Source: Oribacterium sp. oral taxon 102
Lineage (GTDB): Bacteria; Bacillota; Clostridia; Lachnospirales; Lachnospiraceae
Assembly (NCBI RefSeq): GCF_013394775.1
Contig: NZ_JABXYT010000001.1
Coordinates: 634,501 to 698,500 of the forward strand
DNA: 64,000 nt
Direction of reading: 5' to 3'
Of the stretch, positions 34,503 to 42,274 are shown piece by piece. Both the position numbers and the translations under genes were made by a program. The first letter of the stretch is position 1. Every line of letters begins with the position of its first letter. Under the pieces are notes generated by a model, which was given only the letters and a program-made list of their open reading frames with translations, was not told where the DNA came from and made no database searches.

Positions 34503-35284
34503 GGAGAGAGAAGGAGAGGACTGCCTATGAGATTGTGAGGGCGGCGAGAGACGGGGCGCGGTATACCTCCATGGACTATGTGCGGCGGCTTTTTTCGGAT
34601 TTTGTCGAGCTGCACGGTGACCGCCGCTTCGCGGACGATCCGGCGGTCTGTGCAGGTCTCGGGCTGCTCGGTGGAGTGGCGGTCAGCTTCGTCGCGATCG
34701 AGAAAGGGCATGGTGCGGCGGAGCGGCAGAGGAGGAACTTTGGCGCACCGCATCCGGAGGGCTATCGAAAGGCCCTCCGCGTGATGAAGCAGGCGGAGAA
34801 ATTCCAAAGACCCGTGCTTGCCTTCATTGACACCTCGGGAGCCTACTGTGGGATCGGTGCGGAGGAGCGGGGGCAGGGACAGGCGATCGCGGAGAATATG
34901 ATGGAAATGATGCGTCTGAAAACCCCGATTATTTCCGTTGTGATCGGGGAGGGCGGCAGCGGCGGCGCGCTCGCGCTCGGCGTCGCAGACCGGGTGTTCA
35001 TGCTGGATTCCGCGGTCTATTCCGTTATCTCGCCGGAGGGCTGCGCGAGCATACTTTGGAAGGATGCGCAGGAGGCGCCCCGCGCGGCGGAGAGCCTGTG
35101 TCTTACGGCAAAGGATGCGAAACGGCTCGGGATCATCGAGGAGGCGCTCTCGGAACGGAAAGAGGGGGACGAGGAGGCAAGGTATTTCGAAGGCCTTCGG
35201 GAAAGGCTGCTTTTCGCATTCCGCGCGCTCCCTTCGGGAGATATGCTCCGGGAGGAACGTTACCGCAGATTCCGGCAGTATTAA
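34499..35284 (+). CDS. accA: Acetyl-CoA carboxylase carboxyltransferase alpha subunit
   Basis: 261 residues, shorter than the E. coli protein at its N-terminus but with the full core: DYVRRLFSDFVELHGDRRFADDPAV, NFGAPHPEGYRKALRVMKQAEKF, FIDTSGAYCGIGAEERGQGQAIAENM, GEGGSGGALALGVADRVFMLDSAVYSVISPEGCASILWKD. It forms the carboxyltransferase with AccD and is the last biosynthetic gene of the operon. No T-rich terminator follows; GCGCT/AGCGC with inner GCAGG/CCTGC (35351-35378) can form a stem. Confidence 0.95.
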   Translation: MRREKERTAYEIVRAARDGARYTSMDYVRRLFSDFVELHGDRRFADDPAVCAGLGLLGGVAVSFVAIEKGHGAAERQRRNFGAPHPEGYRKALRVMKQAEKFQRPVLAFIDTSGAYCGIGAEERGQGQAIAENMMEMMRLKTPIISVVIGEGGSGGALALGVADRVFMLDSAVYSVISPEGCASILWKDAQEAPRAAESLCLTAKDAKRLGIIEEALSERKEGDEEARYFEGLRERLLFAFRALPSGDMLREERYRRFRQY

Positions 35285-35404
35285 GGAAATGCTGATGCAT
35301 TCATGATTTGCACCCGCCGGAGCTTAACGTTCTCCATGAGGGCTCGATCAGCGCTTCCGCAGGAAAGACCTGCAGCGCGGGGCTGGTATCCGCAGCAGGG
35401 GTTA

Positions 35405-35413
35405 TGCTATACT
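35405..35413 (+). promoter_or_regulatory. Possible extended -10 promoter of the TetR gene
   Basis: TG-C-TATACT (35405-35413) is an extended -10 element. No good -35 box is visible. It would allow the TetR gene to be expressed separately from the fatty acid operon. Confidence 0.4.
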
Positions 35414-35484
35414 GAAACAGCGTGTACATGGATAGCACAACAGCCTCGGACATGGGGCCGAGGAAAATTCGCAAAGGAAGAGGC

Positions 35485-36060
35485 ATGGCAGAGGAAATTC
35501 GGGAAAGCAAGAGGCAGGAGCTGCTGGAGGCGGGGGTACTGGAGCTGGATCGCTACGGCATCATAAATTTTTCGGTGCGGCGGATCGCGGAGGCGTGCCA
35601 TGTCTCGCCGGGCGCTCCCTACAAGCATTTTCATAACCGGAATGAGTTTATCGCTGAGATTATCCGCTATAATTATGACCGCTGGTTTGCCGAGCTTCGG
35701 GAAATCATCGCTGCGCATCCGAGGGATTATCGCGCGCAGATCGTAGAGCTTCTGATTTCCTATGTCCGTTTTCTGGTGGAGCATCCGCACTTCCGCTCGC
35801 TCCTGATGGTGAAGGACGATCGCTTCGACGAGAGCTACCGGGGGCTGCGCGGAGGGCTTACGAAGCTGACGGAGAGCATCGCACGGAAATACTGCGTGCA
35901 GTTCGGAATCGAGGAGGAGGTCTATTACCGGAAGGTCTTCATTCTGCGCTCCTATATGTACGGCGCTGCCCTGATGTTCGGGAACGGAGAGATGGAATAT
36001 GACGAAAAGGGGATAGCGCTCGTGCGCCGCGCTGCGGAACGGGAGCTGGATCTGCCGTAG
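35485..36060 (+). CDS. TetR-family transcriptional regulator
   Basis: 191 residues. The N-terminal helix-turn-helix is RQELLEAGVLELDRYGIINFSVRRIAEACHVSPGAPYKHFHNRNEFIAEIIRYNY, followed by an all-helical ligand domain ending in a basic tail. ATG 35485 has an AAGGAAGAGG ribosome site. Earlier in-frame starts (35422 GTG, 35428 ATG) give residues unlike the family. Its target is unknown. Its position after accA makes the paired palindromes ahead of acpP a possible target, but no copy of that palindrome is visible at its own promoter. Confidence 0.85.
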   Translation: MAEEIRESKRQELLEAGVLELDRYGIINFSVRRIAEACHVSPGAPYKHFHNRNEFIAEIIRYNYDRWFAELREIIAAHPRDYRAQIVELLISYVRFLVEHPHFRSLLMVKDDRFDESYRGLRGGLTKLTESIARKYCVQFGIEEEVYYRKVFILRSYMYGAALMFGNGEMEYDEKGIALVRRAAERELDLP

Positions 36061-36130
36061 AGGGAGGCGCTGCCCTTCGGGAAAGCGCCGCTCCGGCAGA
36101 AAAACAGGAGCGGAAACGATCTGGATATCG

Positions 36131-36158
36131 GCTCCGGAACTTCGGTTCCGGAGCTTTT
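36131..36158 (+). terminator. Strong rho-independent terminator after the TetR gene
   Basis: GCTCCGGAAC (36131-36140), TTCG tetraloop, GTTCCGGAGC (36145-36154), then TTTT. A ten-base perfect stem closing the fatty acid/TetR segment. Confidence 0.9.
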
Positions 36159-36215
36159 GCCATGAGGATTGCCTGTATGCCGCAGCGTTTGGGACAAATA
36201 TTTTTCTGCACCCTC

Positions 36216-36429
36216 TGTGGATAAGTTCTTGCGATTCTTCCACAGGGGGAATGTGGATAAGTACGGAAATTTCTGCGAAATATCTTCGAAAAACAGTTCG
36301 ATCTTTATAAAAAATTCAGAATTTAAGCCTTTTCTCCCCAAATCATTTTCCTGATGAAATTTTATCCACCCTATTGACATTTGAGTAGTCCACTTTATCC
36401 ACAGGAATGTGGACAGCTCCGGTGGATAA
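36216..36429. other. Cluster of DnaA boxes around an AT-rich stretch
   Basis: Perfect DnaA boxes (TTATCCACA or its complement TGTGGATAA) lie at 36216-36224, 36252-36260 and 36395-36403. Eight-of-nine matches lie at 36362-36370 (TTATCCACC) and 36421-36429 (GGTGGATAA), and a weaker one at 36408-36416. Boxes on both strands flank an AT-rich block (about 36265-36360). The cluster sits directly upstream of the dnaD- and dnaC-like genes. It may be a DnaA-regulated promoter or a replication-related DnaA-binding locus. Confidence 0.75.
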
Positions 36430-36447
36430 AGTTGTGGAGCAGTGCCG

Positions 36448-36476
36448 TTGAACTTGGAAAATGACTATGCTATGAT
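36448..36476 (+). promoter_or_regulatory. Promoter of the dnaD/dnaC-like operon
   Basis: TTGAAC (36448-36453), 17-bp spacer, TATGAT (36471-36476). The nearest DnaA-box-like site ends 18 bases upstream of the -35 hexamer, a position suited to direct regulation by DnaA. Confidence 0.7.
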
Positions 36477-36507
36477 CAGAACACGTTAAGAGATTTCGGG
36501 GGATTTT

Positions 36508-37251
36508 ATGGGGACGAATATCGAGGACAAGCTGGCTGTAAAGGCGACCTGCATTTCGAATGAATTTCTGGATAAATTTATGGCGGAGGCGAACGGGGAC
36601 TATGTGAAGGTTTATCTCTATATGCTCCGTCACTGCGGTGAAAAATTCAATATCAAGGAGGCTGCGGACGCCCTGATGCTTACGGACAATGATATCGAGC
36701 GGGCGGTTCGCTACTGGGAGAAGATGGGCGTATTCTCCGACGGTGCGGGACAGTGTGTCGAGAGTGAGATTCGGACGGAGGCGGCTTTTGCGCGGTCGGA
36801 GGAGCTGCTCTCGGAGAGAGCGTCGGAGGATGTGTCCGAGGAGGCACAGACAGAGCGGGTGCAGTCAGAGGAGGAGTTCGCCGGCGTGCTTTTCGTGGCG
36901 AAGCATGTACTTCCGGGGCTTCCGTCCCAGAAGCAGGTAGAGACGCTGGAATATATGTACCGGCAGCTTGGGATGAATGCGGAGCTGATCGAATTTCTGC
37001 TGGAATACTGTGCGGGCTTGGAGAAGACCTCCTCCCGCTATATGGAGACGGTAGCGATCAACTGGCACGAGCAGGGGATCCGGACAGTAAAACAGGCGCA
37101 GCAGCTGATCCGTGAGTTCGAGCGCAGGAAATCGCAGCCGCGGAAGTCCGTGACGAAGCCGAATCGCTTTATGAATCTGGAAAAGAGCGAGGTTGATTAT
37201 GACAGCATCGCACAGAAGAAAGTACTGGAACGGATGAATGGCATTAAGTAA
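36508..37251 (+). CDS. dnaD: DnaD-domain replication initiation protein
   Basis: 247 residues. The N-terminal winged-helix-like region (ISNEFLDKFMAEANGDYVKVYLYMLRHC... FNIKEAADALMLTDNDIERAVRYWEKMGVFS) and C-terminal DnaD domain (SQKQVETLEYMYRQLGMNAELIEFLLEYC...SSRYMETVAINWHEQGIRTVKQA) are both present, separated by an acidic linker. In Firmicutes DnaD helps recruit the helicase loader to origins. It overlaps the following loader gene by 14 bases. Confidence 0.88.
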   Translation: MGTNIEDKLAVKATCISNEFLDKFMAEANGDYVKVYLYMLRHCGEKFNIKEAADALMLTDNDIERAVRYWEKMGVFSDGAGQCVESEIRTEAAFARSEELLSERASEDVSEEAQTERVQSEEEFAGVLFVAKHVLPGLPSQKQVETLEYMYRQLGMNAELIEFLLEYCAGLEKTSSRYMETVAINWHEQGIRTVKQAQQLIREFERRKSQPRKSVTKPNRFMNLEKSEVDYDSIAQKKVLERMNGIK

Positions 37252-38200
37252 TTCTCAATTCAATGAAATCATGCGGGTCTACGGGGAACGGCAGCTCCGA
37301 AGCTACCGTGCGCTTCGCGCGCGGCAGGAGCAGGCATACCGGGATATCCCGGAGCTTCGCACGCTGGATCAGGCAATCGTAGCGGAGTCGGTGAAGGCGG
37401 CGGAGGCGCTGCGGAACGGCGACCGCAGTCGGAAGGAGCGCCTGCCGGAGCGGATAGGGGAGATCAGCGCGGAGAAGCGCCGGGTGCTCCGGGAGCACAG
37501 ACTGCCGGAAAATTATCTGGAGCAGCAGTACAGCTGCGAGGACTGTAAGGATACCGGCTTCGTAAACGGGCAGAAGTGCCACTGCTTCCGGGCAATGCAG
37601 CTCCGGCTTCTGTACCGGCAGTCCAATGTCACGGATATCGTGCAGCGGGAAAATTTCACTTCTTTTAATCCCTTGATTTTTGACAACCGGGAGCCTTTGC
37701 CGCAGGCAGGCGGACAGACCAACCGTGCGTATATGGAGTCGGTCAGGAAATATCTGCGGAGCTGGTGTGAGAACTTTTCGAAGCAGGGGGGAAACCTGAT
37801 CCTGATGGGGAATCCGGGCACCGGCAAGACCTTTCTGATCAACTGCGTGACGAAGGAGCTGCTCGACCGGGGACACAGCGTCATTTATTTGAGCAGCACA
37901 GACCTCTTCGAGAGCCTGCACCCCGGGGGACGGGAAGAGCAGGAGCAGGCGCTTTCGGAGGCGATTATGGAGACGGAGCTGCTGGTGATTGACGATCTCG
38001 GCACGGAATTCGTGAATTCCTTCACGACCTCGCGCCTTTTCTACATTATCAACCAGCGAATGGTGATGCGGAGGTCGGTGCTGATCTCGACGAACCTTTC
38101 CTTCCGGACGATGCAGGACAGCTATTCGGATCGTATCGTCTCACGGATCATGTCCGATTATGAAATCATTCCGCTCTACGGGAGGGATCAGAGACTGTAG
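37238..38200 (+). CDS. DnaC/DnaI-like helicase loader ATPase
   Basis: 320 residues. The N-terminal part has a zinc-binding cluster (Cys100, Cys103, Cys114, Cys116 in CEDCKDTGFVNGQKCHC). The AAA+ domain follows, with Walker A GNPGTGKT (191-198), Walker B LLVIDDLGTE and the sensor region SVLISTNLSFRTMQDSYSDRIVSRI. It loads the replicative helicase together with DnaD and DnaA. Fusion-like coupling with dnaD supports a joint role in initiation or restart. Confidence 0.9.
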   Translation: MALSNSQFNEIMRVYGERQLRSYRALRARQEQAYRDIPELRTLDQAIVAESVKAAEALRNGDRSRKERLPERIGEISAEKRRVLREHRLPENYLEQQYSCEDCKDTGFVNGQKCHCFRAMQLRLLYRQSNVTDIVQRENFTSFNPLIFDNREPLPQAGGQTNRAYMESVRKYLRSWCENFSKQGGNLILMGNPGTGKTFLINCVTKELLDRGHSVIYLSSTDLFESLHPGGREEQEQALSEAIMETELLVIDDLGTEFVNSFTTSRLFYIINQRMVMRRSVLISTNLSFRTMQDSYSDRIVSRIMSDYEIIPLYGRDQRL

Positions 38201-38373
38201 AACGGATTTTCGCTGGACTTTTTCGGGGAAATCGGGTATGGTTTGGAGCGTAGCGCTGCGAGGACTGTGAAGCGGGGCACAGACCTATGCGACAGGCCTG
38301 TCATGGGCTTAGACTTTTGTCCCTGTTTGCCCCTGATATCATCATATGAGGCTTAATGAGAAGGAGGATGGTA
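38201..38373. other. Spacer upstream of the PRPP synthetase gene
   Basis: Holds a perfect 12-bp palindrome GACAGGCCTGTC at 38291-38302 and an AAGGAGG ribosome site at 38361-38367. No clear promoter hexamers could be chosen. Confidence 0.35.
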
Positions 38374-39591
38374 ATGTCAGATTCGAGAACGTCGGAGTTC
38401 ATTGAGCAGATCCCGGTAGGACCTCTGGCGCTGATGCCGCTGAAGTCCATCGAGGGACTGGGGCAGAAGGTCAACGCGTATCTTGCGGAATGGAGGAAGG
38501 AGAGGGAGAGCGAGCACAAGCACACGATCGCCTTCAACGGCTACCAGAAGGACAACTACATTGTTCCGACGAAGATCTCCCGCTTCGGCTCCGGCGAGGG
38601 CAAGGGGACGATACTGGAGAGTGTCCGCGGCAAGGACATCTACCTTATGGTGGATGTGATGAACTATTCGATCACCTACTCTATCTTCGGACACGTCAAT
38701 CATATGTCTCCGGATGATCACTATGCGGATCTGAAGCGTCTGATCGCGGCGACGACCGGCAAGGCGAAGCGGATCAATGTCATCATGCCGTTCATGTACG
38801 AGTCCCGTCAGCACAAGCGATCCTCCAGAGAGTCGCTGGACTGTGCCCTGATGCTGCAGGAGCTGCACGATCTCGGTGTCGAGAATTTCCTGACCTTCGA
38901 CGCGCACGATCCGCGTGTAATGAATGCGATCCCGCGGGATTCCTTCGACAACGTTTCCTGCACCTACCAGTTTATCAAGGCGCTTCTGAATCATGTCGGC
39001 GATCTGGACATTGACAAGAACCATATGATGGTCATCTCTCCGGATGAGGGCGGTATGAACCGTGCGATCTACTATGCGAACGTGCTCGGCATCGATATGG
39101 GTATGTTCTACAAGCGGAGAGACTACACACAGGTTGTGAACGGGCGCAATCCGATCGTGGCGCATGAGTTCCTCGGCACGGATGTGGAGGGGAAGGATGT
39201 GCTGATTATCGACGACATGATCTCCTCCGGTGAGTCGCTGATTGATACGGCGAAGGAGCTGAAGGAGCGCAGAGCCCGCCGCGTCTATGCCTGCTGTACC
39301 TTTGGGCTTTTCACGAACGGGCTGGAGCGCTTCGACGGCGCGTATGCCGCAGGGGTTCTCGATGGCGTGCTGACGACCAATCTGATCTATCAGACACCGG
39401 AGCTTCTGGAGAGAGAATGGTATTTCAATGTGGATATGTCGAAGTATATCGCGCTCCTGATCGACAACATTAACCATGATATGTCGATTTCCGGCATTCT
39501 CGATCCGGTGGCGAAGATCAATGCGAAGATCTCGGCATACCGGAAGAAGCGGGAGGAGGAGACTGCGCAGCTCAGCCTCGACTTGAAGTAG
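38374..39591 (+). CDS. prs: Ribose-phosphate pyrophosphokinase (long Clostridia form)
   Basis: Makes PRPP from ribose 5-phosphate and ATP for nucleotide, histidine and tryptophan synthesis. 405 residues, longer than the usual 315, with an extended N-terminus. The PRPP loop VLIIDDMISSGESLIDTAKEL, the FDAHDPRVMNAIP segment and MPFMYESRQHKRSSRESLDCALMLQEL identify it. ATG 38374 lies six bases after AAGGAGG. An ATG immediately after that box is too close. The long form is common in Lachnospiraceae as far as I know. Confidence 0.88.
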   Translation: MSDSRTSEFIEQIPVGPLALMPLKSIEGLGQKVNAYLAEWRKERESEHKHTIAFNGYQKDNYIVPTKISRFGSGEGKGTILESVRGKDIYLMVDVMNYSITYSIFGHVNHMSPDDHYADLKRLIAATTGKAKRINVIMPFMYESRQHKRSSRESLDCALMLQELHDLGVENFLTFDAHDPRVMNAIPRDSFDNVSCTYQFIKALLNHVGDLDIDKNHMMVISPDEGGMNRAIYYANVLGIDMGMFYKRRDYTQVVNGRNPIVAHEFLGTDVEGKDVLIIDDMISSGESLIDTAKELKERRARRVYACCTFGLFTNGLERFDGAYAAGVLDGVLTTNLIYQTPELLEREWYFNVDMSKYIALLIDNINHDMSISGILDPVAKINAKISAYRKKREEETAQLSLDLK

Positions 39592-39597
39592 GACGGT

Positions 39598-40629
39598 ATG
39601 CCGGAGCGCCTGTCCAATAAAATTTATTTCTACAGCTTCCTGCTGTCGCTTCTCGTGATCCTCGTCCATGCCGAGAACCTCGCGCCGGACAATCTGGGGC
39701 TTCAGGAGCTTGCGGCAGGCGTGCCGCTGCTGTCTGCCGTTTCCGTAGAGAATTTCTTTTCGAATACGCTCGGGCAAGCGGCGGTGCCCGGCTTCTTCCT
39801 CTTGAGCGGCTGTCTGTTCTTTCGGAGCTTCGGGAGCCTTGGGGAGCTGCCCCGGAAGTGGGGGAAAAGGGCGTACCGCCTGCTGCTGCCGTACTGTGCA
39901 TGGAACAGCCTCTGCTATTTGTTCTTCGTGCTTTTGGGAAGGACGGCGTTTTCCGGAGCGCTGTGGCTGGATGCAGTCATACACTACCGCTGGAATCCGG
40001 TTTTCTGGTATCTCTATCAGCTTTTGCTGCTGCAGCTTTCGGCGCCGCTTCTCTATCTGCTGCTTCGGCGGCGGACTGCGGCGTTTTTTGCGTTCCTCTG
40101 CCTGCTGGGGCTGATCTACAGCAGATGCAGCCTGCCTTATCTCAATGCGGACGCGCTGCTGTATTACTATGCGGGCGCGCTGCTGGGGCGCTATGGCGGA
40201 CGCTTCTATGAAGAAAGGGATGGACGGCTTGCAGGGGGCTTGCTCCTGCTGCTTCCCCTTTTGCTGTATCTTCGGGGAGTGCCGGTCATGTCGGGGAATG
40301 CGGGATTTTCTGTGCTGCTGACGGTGCTGTATCGCCTGCTGCTTCCACTGCTGCTTCTGCTCCTGCTTCCTATGGAGAAGCTTCCGCGGGTGCCGGGTTG
40401 GATGAAGAACAGCTTTTTCCTCTATGCGCTGCATTACCCGGTCGTGCGTGCTGTTTCATGGGGGATTCGTGCGTTCGGACTCACGCCGGCGTCTCCCTTA
40501 CAGAGCGGAATACTGCTGCTGGTTTATTTTTTATTGCCGCCGCTCTGCGTTTTTTTATCTGCGGTTCTGACGGATTTTCTCCGGAAGCGGCTGCCGCTGC
40601 TCTTCTCGCTTCTGTCCGGCGGGCGCTAG
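39598..40629 (+). CDS. Membrane acyltransferase (acyltransferase 3 family)
   Basis: 343 residues with about ten hydrophobic segments, beginning SNKIYFYSFLLSLLVILVHAENL, where the conserved His of this family lies. PGFFLLSGCLFFRSFGSLGELPRKWGKRAYRLLLPYCAWNSLCYLF is the typical first loop and second helix. Such proteins O-acetylate or O-acylate surface polysaccharides or antibiotics. The substrate is unknown. It follows prs by seven bases but the functional link is unclear. Confidence 0.75.
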   Translation: MPERLSNKIYFYSFLLSLLVILVHAENLAPDNLGLQELAAGVPLLSAVSVENFFSNTLGQAAVPGFFLLSGCLFFRSFGSLGELPRKWGKRAYRLLLPYCAWNSLCYLFFVLLGRTAFSGALWLDAVIHYRWNPVFWYLYQLLLLQLSAPLLYLLLRRRTAAFFAFLCLLGLIYSRCSLPYLNADALLYYYAGALLGRYGGRFYEERDGRLAGGLLLLLPLLLYLRGVPVMSGNAGFSVLLTVLYRLLLPLLLLLLLPMEKLPRVPGWMKNSFFLYALHYPVVRAVSWGIRAFGLTPASPLQSGILLLVYFLLPPLCVFLSAVLTDFLRKRLPLLFSLLSGGR

Positions 40630-40748
40630 GGCTTATGTACAGCACAGTCGCGCTGTGCGGGAGGGGAGCGATCCGGTGAGGGGCAGATGGCTTTGGCGGT
40701 GCTTCGCCGCATAGGGGCAGGCAGCGAGGGAGAACGGAGAGGGGAAAG

Positions 40749-41753
40749 ATGTTCATAGCGGAGAACTGGAAGGATTATGAGGTTCTGGATACGGGGAATG
40801 GAGAGAAGCTGGAGCGCTGGGGCAGCTATCTGCTTCGGCGTCCGGATCCGCAGGTGATCTGGGAGATTCGGAAGAGCAGCCGGGGGTGGAGGAAGCCGAA
40901 CGGGCACTATCACCGCTCACAGAGGGGCGGCGGAGAATGGGAGTTCTTTGAGCTCCCGGAGCAGTGGACGATCTCCTATACGCTGGGCGGGGATGGCAGC
41001 TCCCGGCTTCCTGTGGAGACGGCAGGGAGCTACGGCTATAGTGTGCCGGAGAATGCGGCGCTTTCGGCGCTTCCCGCGGCGGAACGGACGCTCCGCTTCC
41101 ATCTGAAGCCCTTTTCGTTCAAGCATACCGGGCTTTTTCCGGAGCAGGCGGCGAACTGGGACTGGTGCGCGAACCTGATCCTTACGGAGCGGGCACGGCG
41201 AGTGCGTGAGGGCAATGCAGAGCCGGTCAAGGTGCTGAACCTCTTTGCCTATACGGGCGGCGCGACGCTTGCGGCGGCGAAGGCGGGTGCGGCAGTGACG
41301 CATGTGGATGCCTCGAAGGGGATGGTGCAGTGGGCGAAGGAGAATGCGGAGAGCTCCGGGCTTTCCGCTGCGCCGATCCGCTGGCTGGTAGACGATTGCG
41401 TGAAATTCGCAGAGAGGGAGCTTCGCCGCGGAAACCGCTATGACGCGATCATTATGGATCCGCCCTCCTACGGCAGAGGACCGAAGGGAGAGATCTGGAA
41501 GCTTGAGGACGACATCGGCGGGTTCCTCAAGCTGAGCGCGCAGCTGCTCTCGGAGAAGCCGCTCTTCTTCCTGCTGAATTCCTACACGACAGGGCTGCAG
41601 CCCGCGGTGATGCATTACCTTTTGCACAGCACGCTCTGCATCGATCGCAGAGGAAGGGTCTGTGCGGAGGAGGTCGGACTGCCGATTGCGGCAAACGGGC
41701 TGATGCTCCCATGCGGCTGCAGTGCGAGATGCAGCTTCCGGAGTATGGATTAA
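40749..41753 (+). CDS. Class I SAM-dependent methyltransferase (RlmI/RlmK-like)
   Basis: 334 residues. The Rossmann core shows the SAM motif VLNLFAYTGGATLAAAKAGAAVTHVDASKGMVQWAKEN and the catalytic-type motif AIIMDPPSYGRGPKGEIWKLEDD, as in large-subunit rRNA cytosine methyltransferases. The PUA domain usual for RlmI is absent. Instead there is an N-terminal segment with WGSYLLRRPDPQVIWE. GGGGAAAG before ATG 40749 is a weak ribosome site. Target RNA is not determined. Confidence 0.8.
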   Translation: MFIAENWKDYEVLDTGNGEKLERWGSYLLRRPDPQVIWEIRKSSRGWRKPNGHYHRSQRGGGEWEFFELPEQWTISYTLGGDGSSRLPVETAGSYGYSVPENAALSALPAAERTLRFHLKPFSFKHTGLFPEQAANWDWCANLILTERARRVREGNAEPVKVLNLFAYTGGATLAAAKAGAAVTHVDASKGMVQWAKENAESSGLSAAPIRWLVDDCVKFAERELRRGNRYDAIIMDPPSYGRGPKGEIWKLEDDIGGFLKLSAQLLSEKPLFFLLNSYTTGLQPAVMHYLLHSTLCIDRRGRVCAEEVGLPIAANGLMLPCGCSARCSFRSMD

Positions 41754-41762
41754 ATGTCCTTA

Positions 41763-41862
41763 GGGGCTGTGAAAAAACGAAGACCAGAGACCGTGTATCG
41801 TGCGATGCATTTGCGGTTTGAGTCGCGATATGCGGCGGGGCTTCCTGTTTTTTCACAGCTCC
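41763..41862. repeat. Inverted repeat pair bounding about 100 bp
   Basis: GGGGCTGTGAAAAAAC (41763-41778) is the near-exact inverse (15 of 16) of GTTTTTTCACAGCTCC (41847-41862). It could be a large hairpin at the end of the methyltransferase transcript or a miniature mobile element. The region 41754-42274 contains no credible gene. Confidence 0.6.
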
Positions 41863-41977
41863 AGCGCATTCTGCATAAGTCCTGCGCGCTGCGTCGCAGC
41901 TCGCGCATCGCTGACAGGTATTCGCAAAACGCGCAGCTCACGTTGTTCGCGTCGCTTTTTTTGCTCATTCCTCTTGT

Positions 41978-42039
41978 CCCGTCAAATGCCCGAATGCCTG
42001 TGCATGCAAGCATGCACAGGCATTCGGGCGCTTGACGGG
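41978..42039. repeat. Very long hairpin, 20 bp perfect stem extended to 30 bp
   Basis: The inner arm 41988-42007 (GCCCGAATGCCTGTGCATGC) is the exact inverse of 42010-42029, with a two-base AA loop. After a 2-bp mismatch the stem continues with CCCGTCAA (41978-41985) against TTGACGGG (42032-42039). There is no T-run, so it is not an ordinary terminator. Confidence 0.85.
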
Positions 42040-42178
42040 GGACTTATGCAGAAAAGTACGACGGTGTTTTGTGGAAAATTGATAATAAAAAGACAAAAAT
42101 AAGAAGAGAAAAAAATATCCTCCAAATTTTCACAAGGAATTATGTGCCAAATGTGAATGGATTTCGCAAAAAAAGAAA

Positions 42179-42187
42179 TGATATACT
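42179..42187 (+). promoter_or_regulatory. Extended -10 promoter of the pectate lyase gene
   Basis: TG-A-TATACT (42179-42187) is an extended -10 element. The -35 region (GGATTT) is weak. Transcription would start near 42194, immediately before the cre site. Confidence 0.5.
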
Positions 42188-42199
42188 TTGTTTCGTTTG

Positions 42200-42213
42200 T
42201 GAAAGCGTTTACA
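42200..42213. promoter_or_regulatory. Perfect cre site (CcpA-type catabolite repression)
   Basis: TGAAAGCGTTTACA matches the cre consensus TGWAANCGNTNWCA at every position. It lies just downstream of the predicted start point of the pectate lyase gene, where CcpA binding would repress it when preferred sugars are available. Confidence 0.8.
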
Positions 42214-42274
42214 AAAACCGGTTTACCCTTGCGGCAGTAAACGAGAAGGGGTTCAGGGGGAAAAGGAGGAGAAA

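Noticed and set aside
36181..36480. Calling the DnaA-box cluster the chromosomal oriC
   Set aside because: dnaA and dnaN are not in the window and genes on both sides read in the same direction. The neutral description of a DnaA-box cluster is all the sequence supports.
38377..40434. Long minus-strand frame across the PRPP synthetase and acyltransferase genes
   Set aside because: Antisense to two well-supported genes. Its composition (Gln, Arg, His rich) is that of a shadow frame.
41754..42102. Small overlapping plus-strand frames of about 90-100 codons
   Set aside because: They lie across inverted repeats, are Cys/Arg/Ser rich, and have no ribosome sites or recognisable domains.
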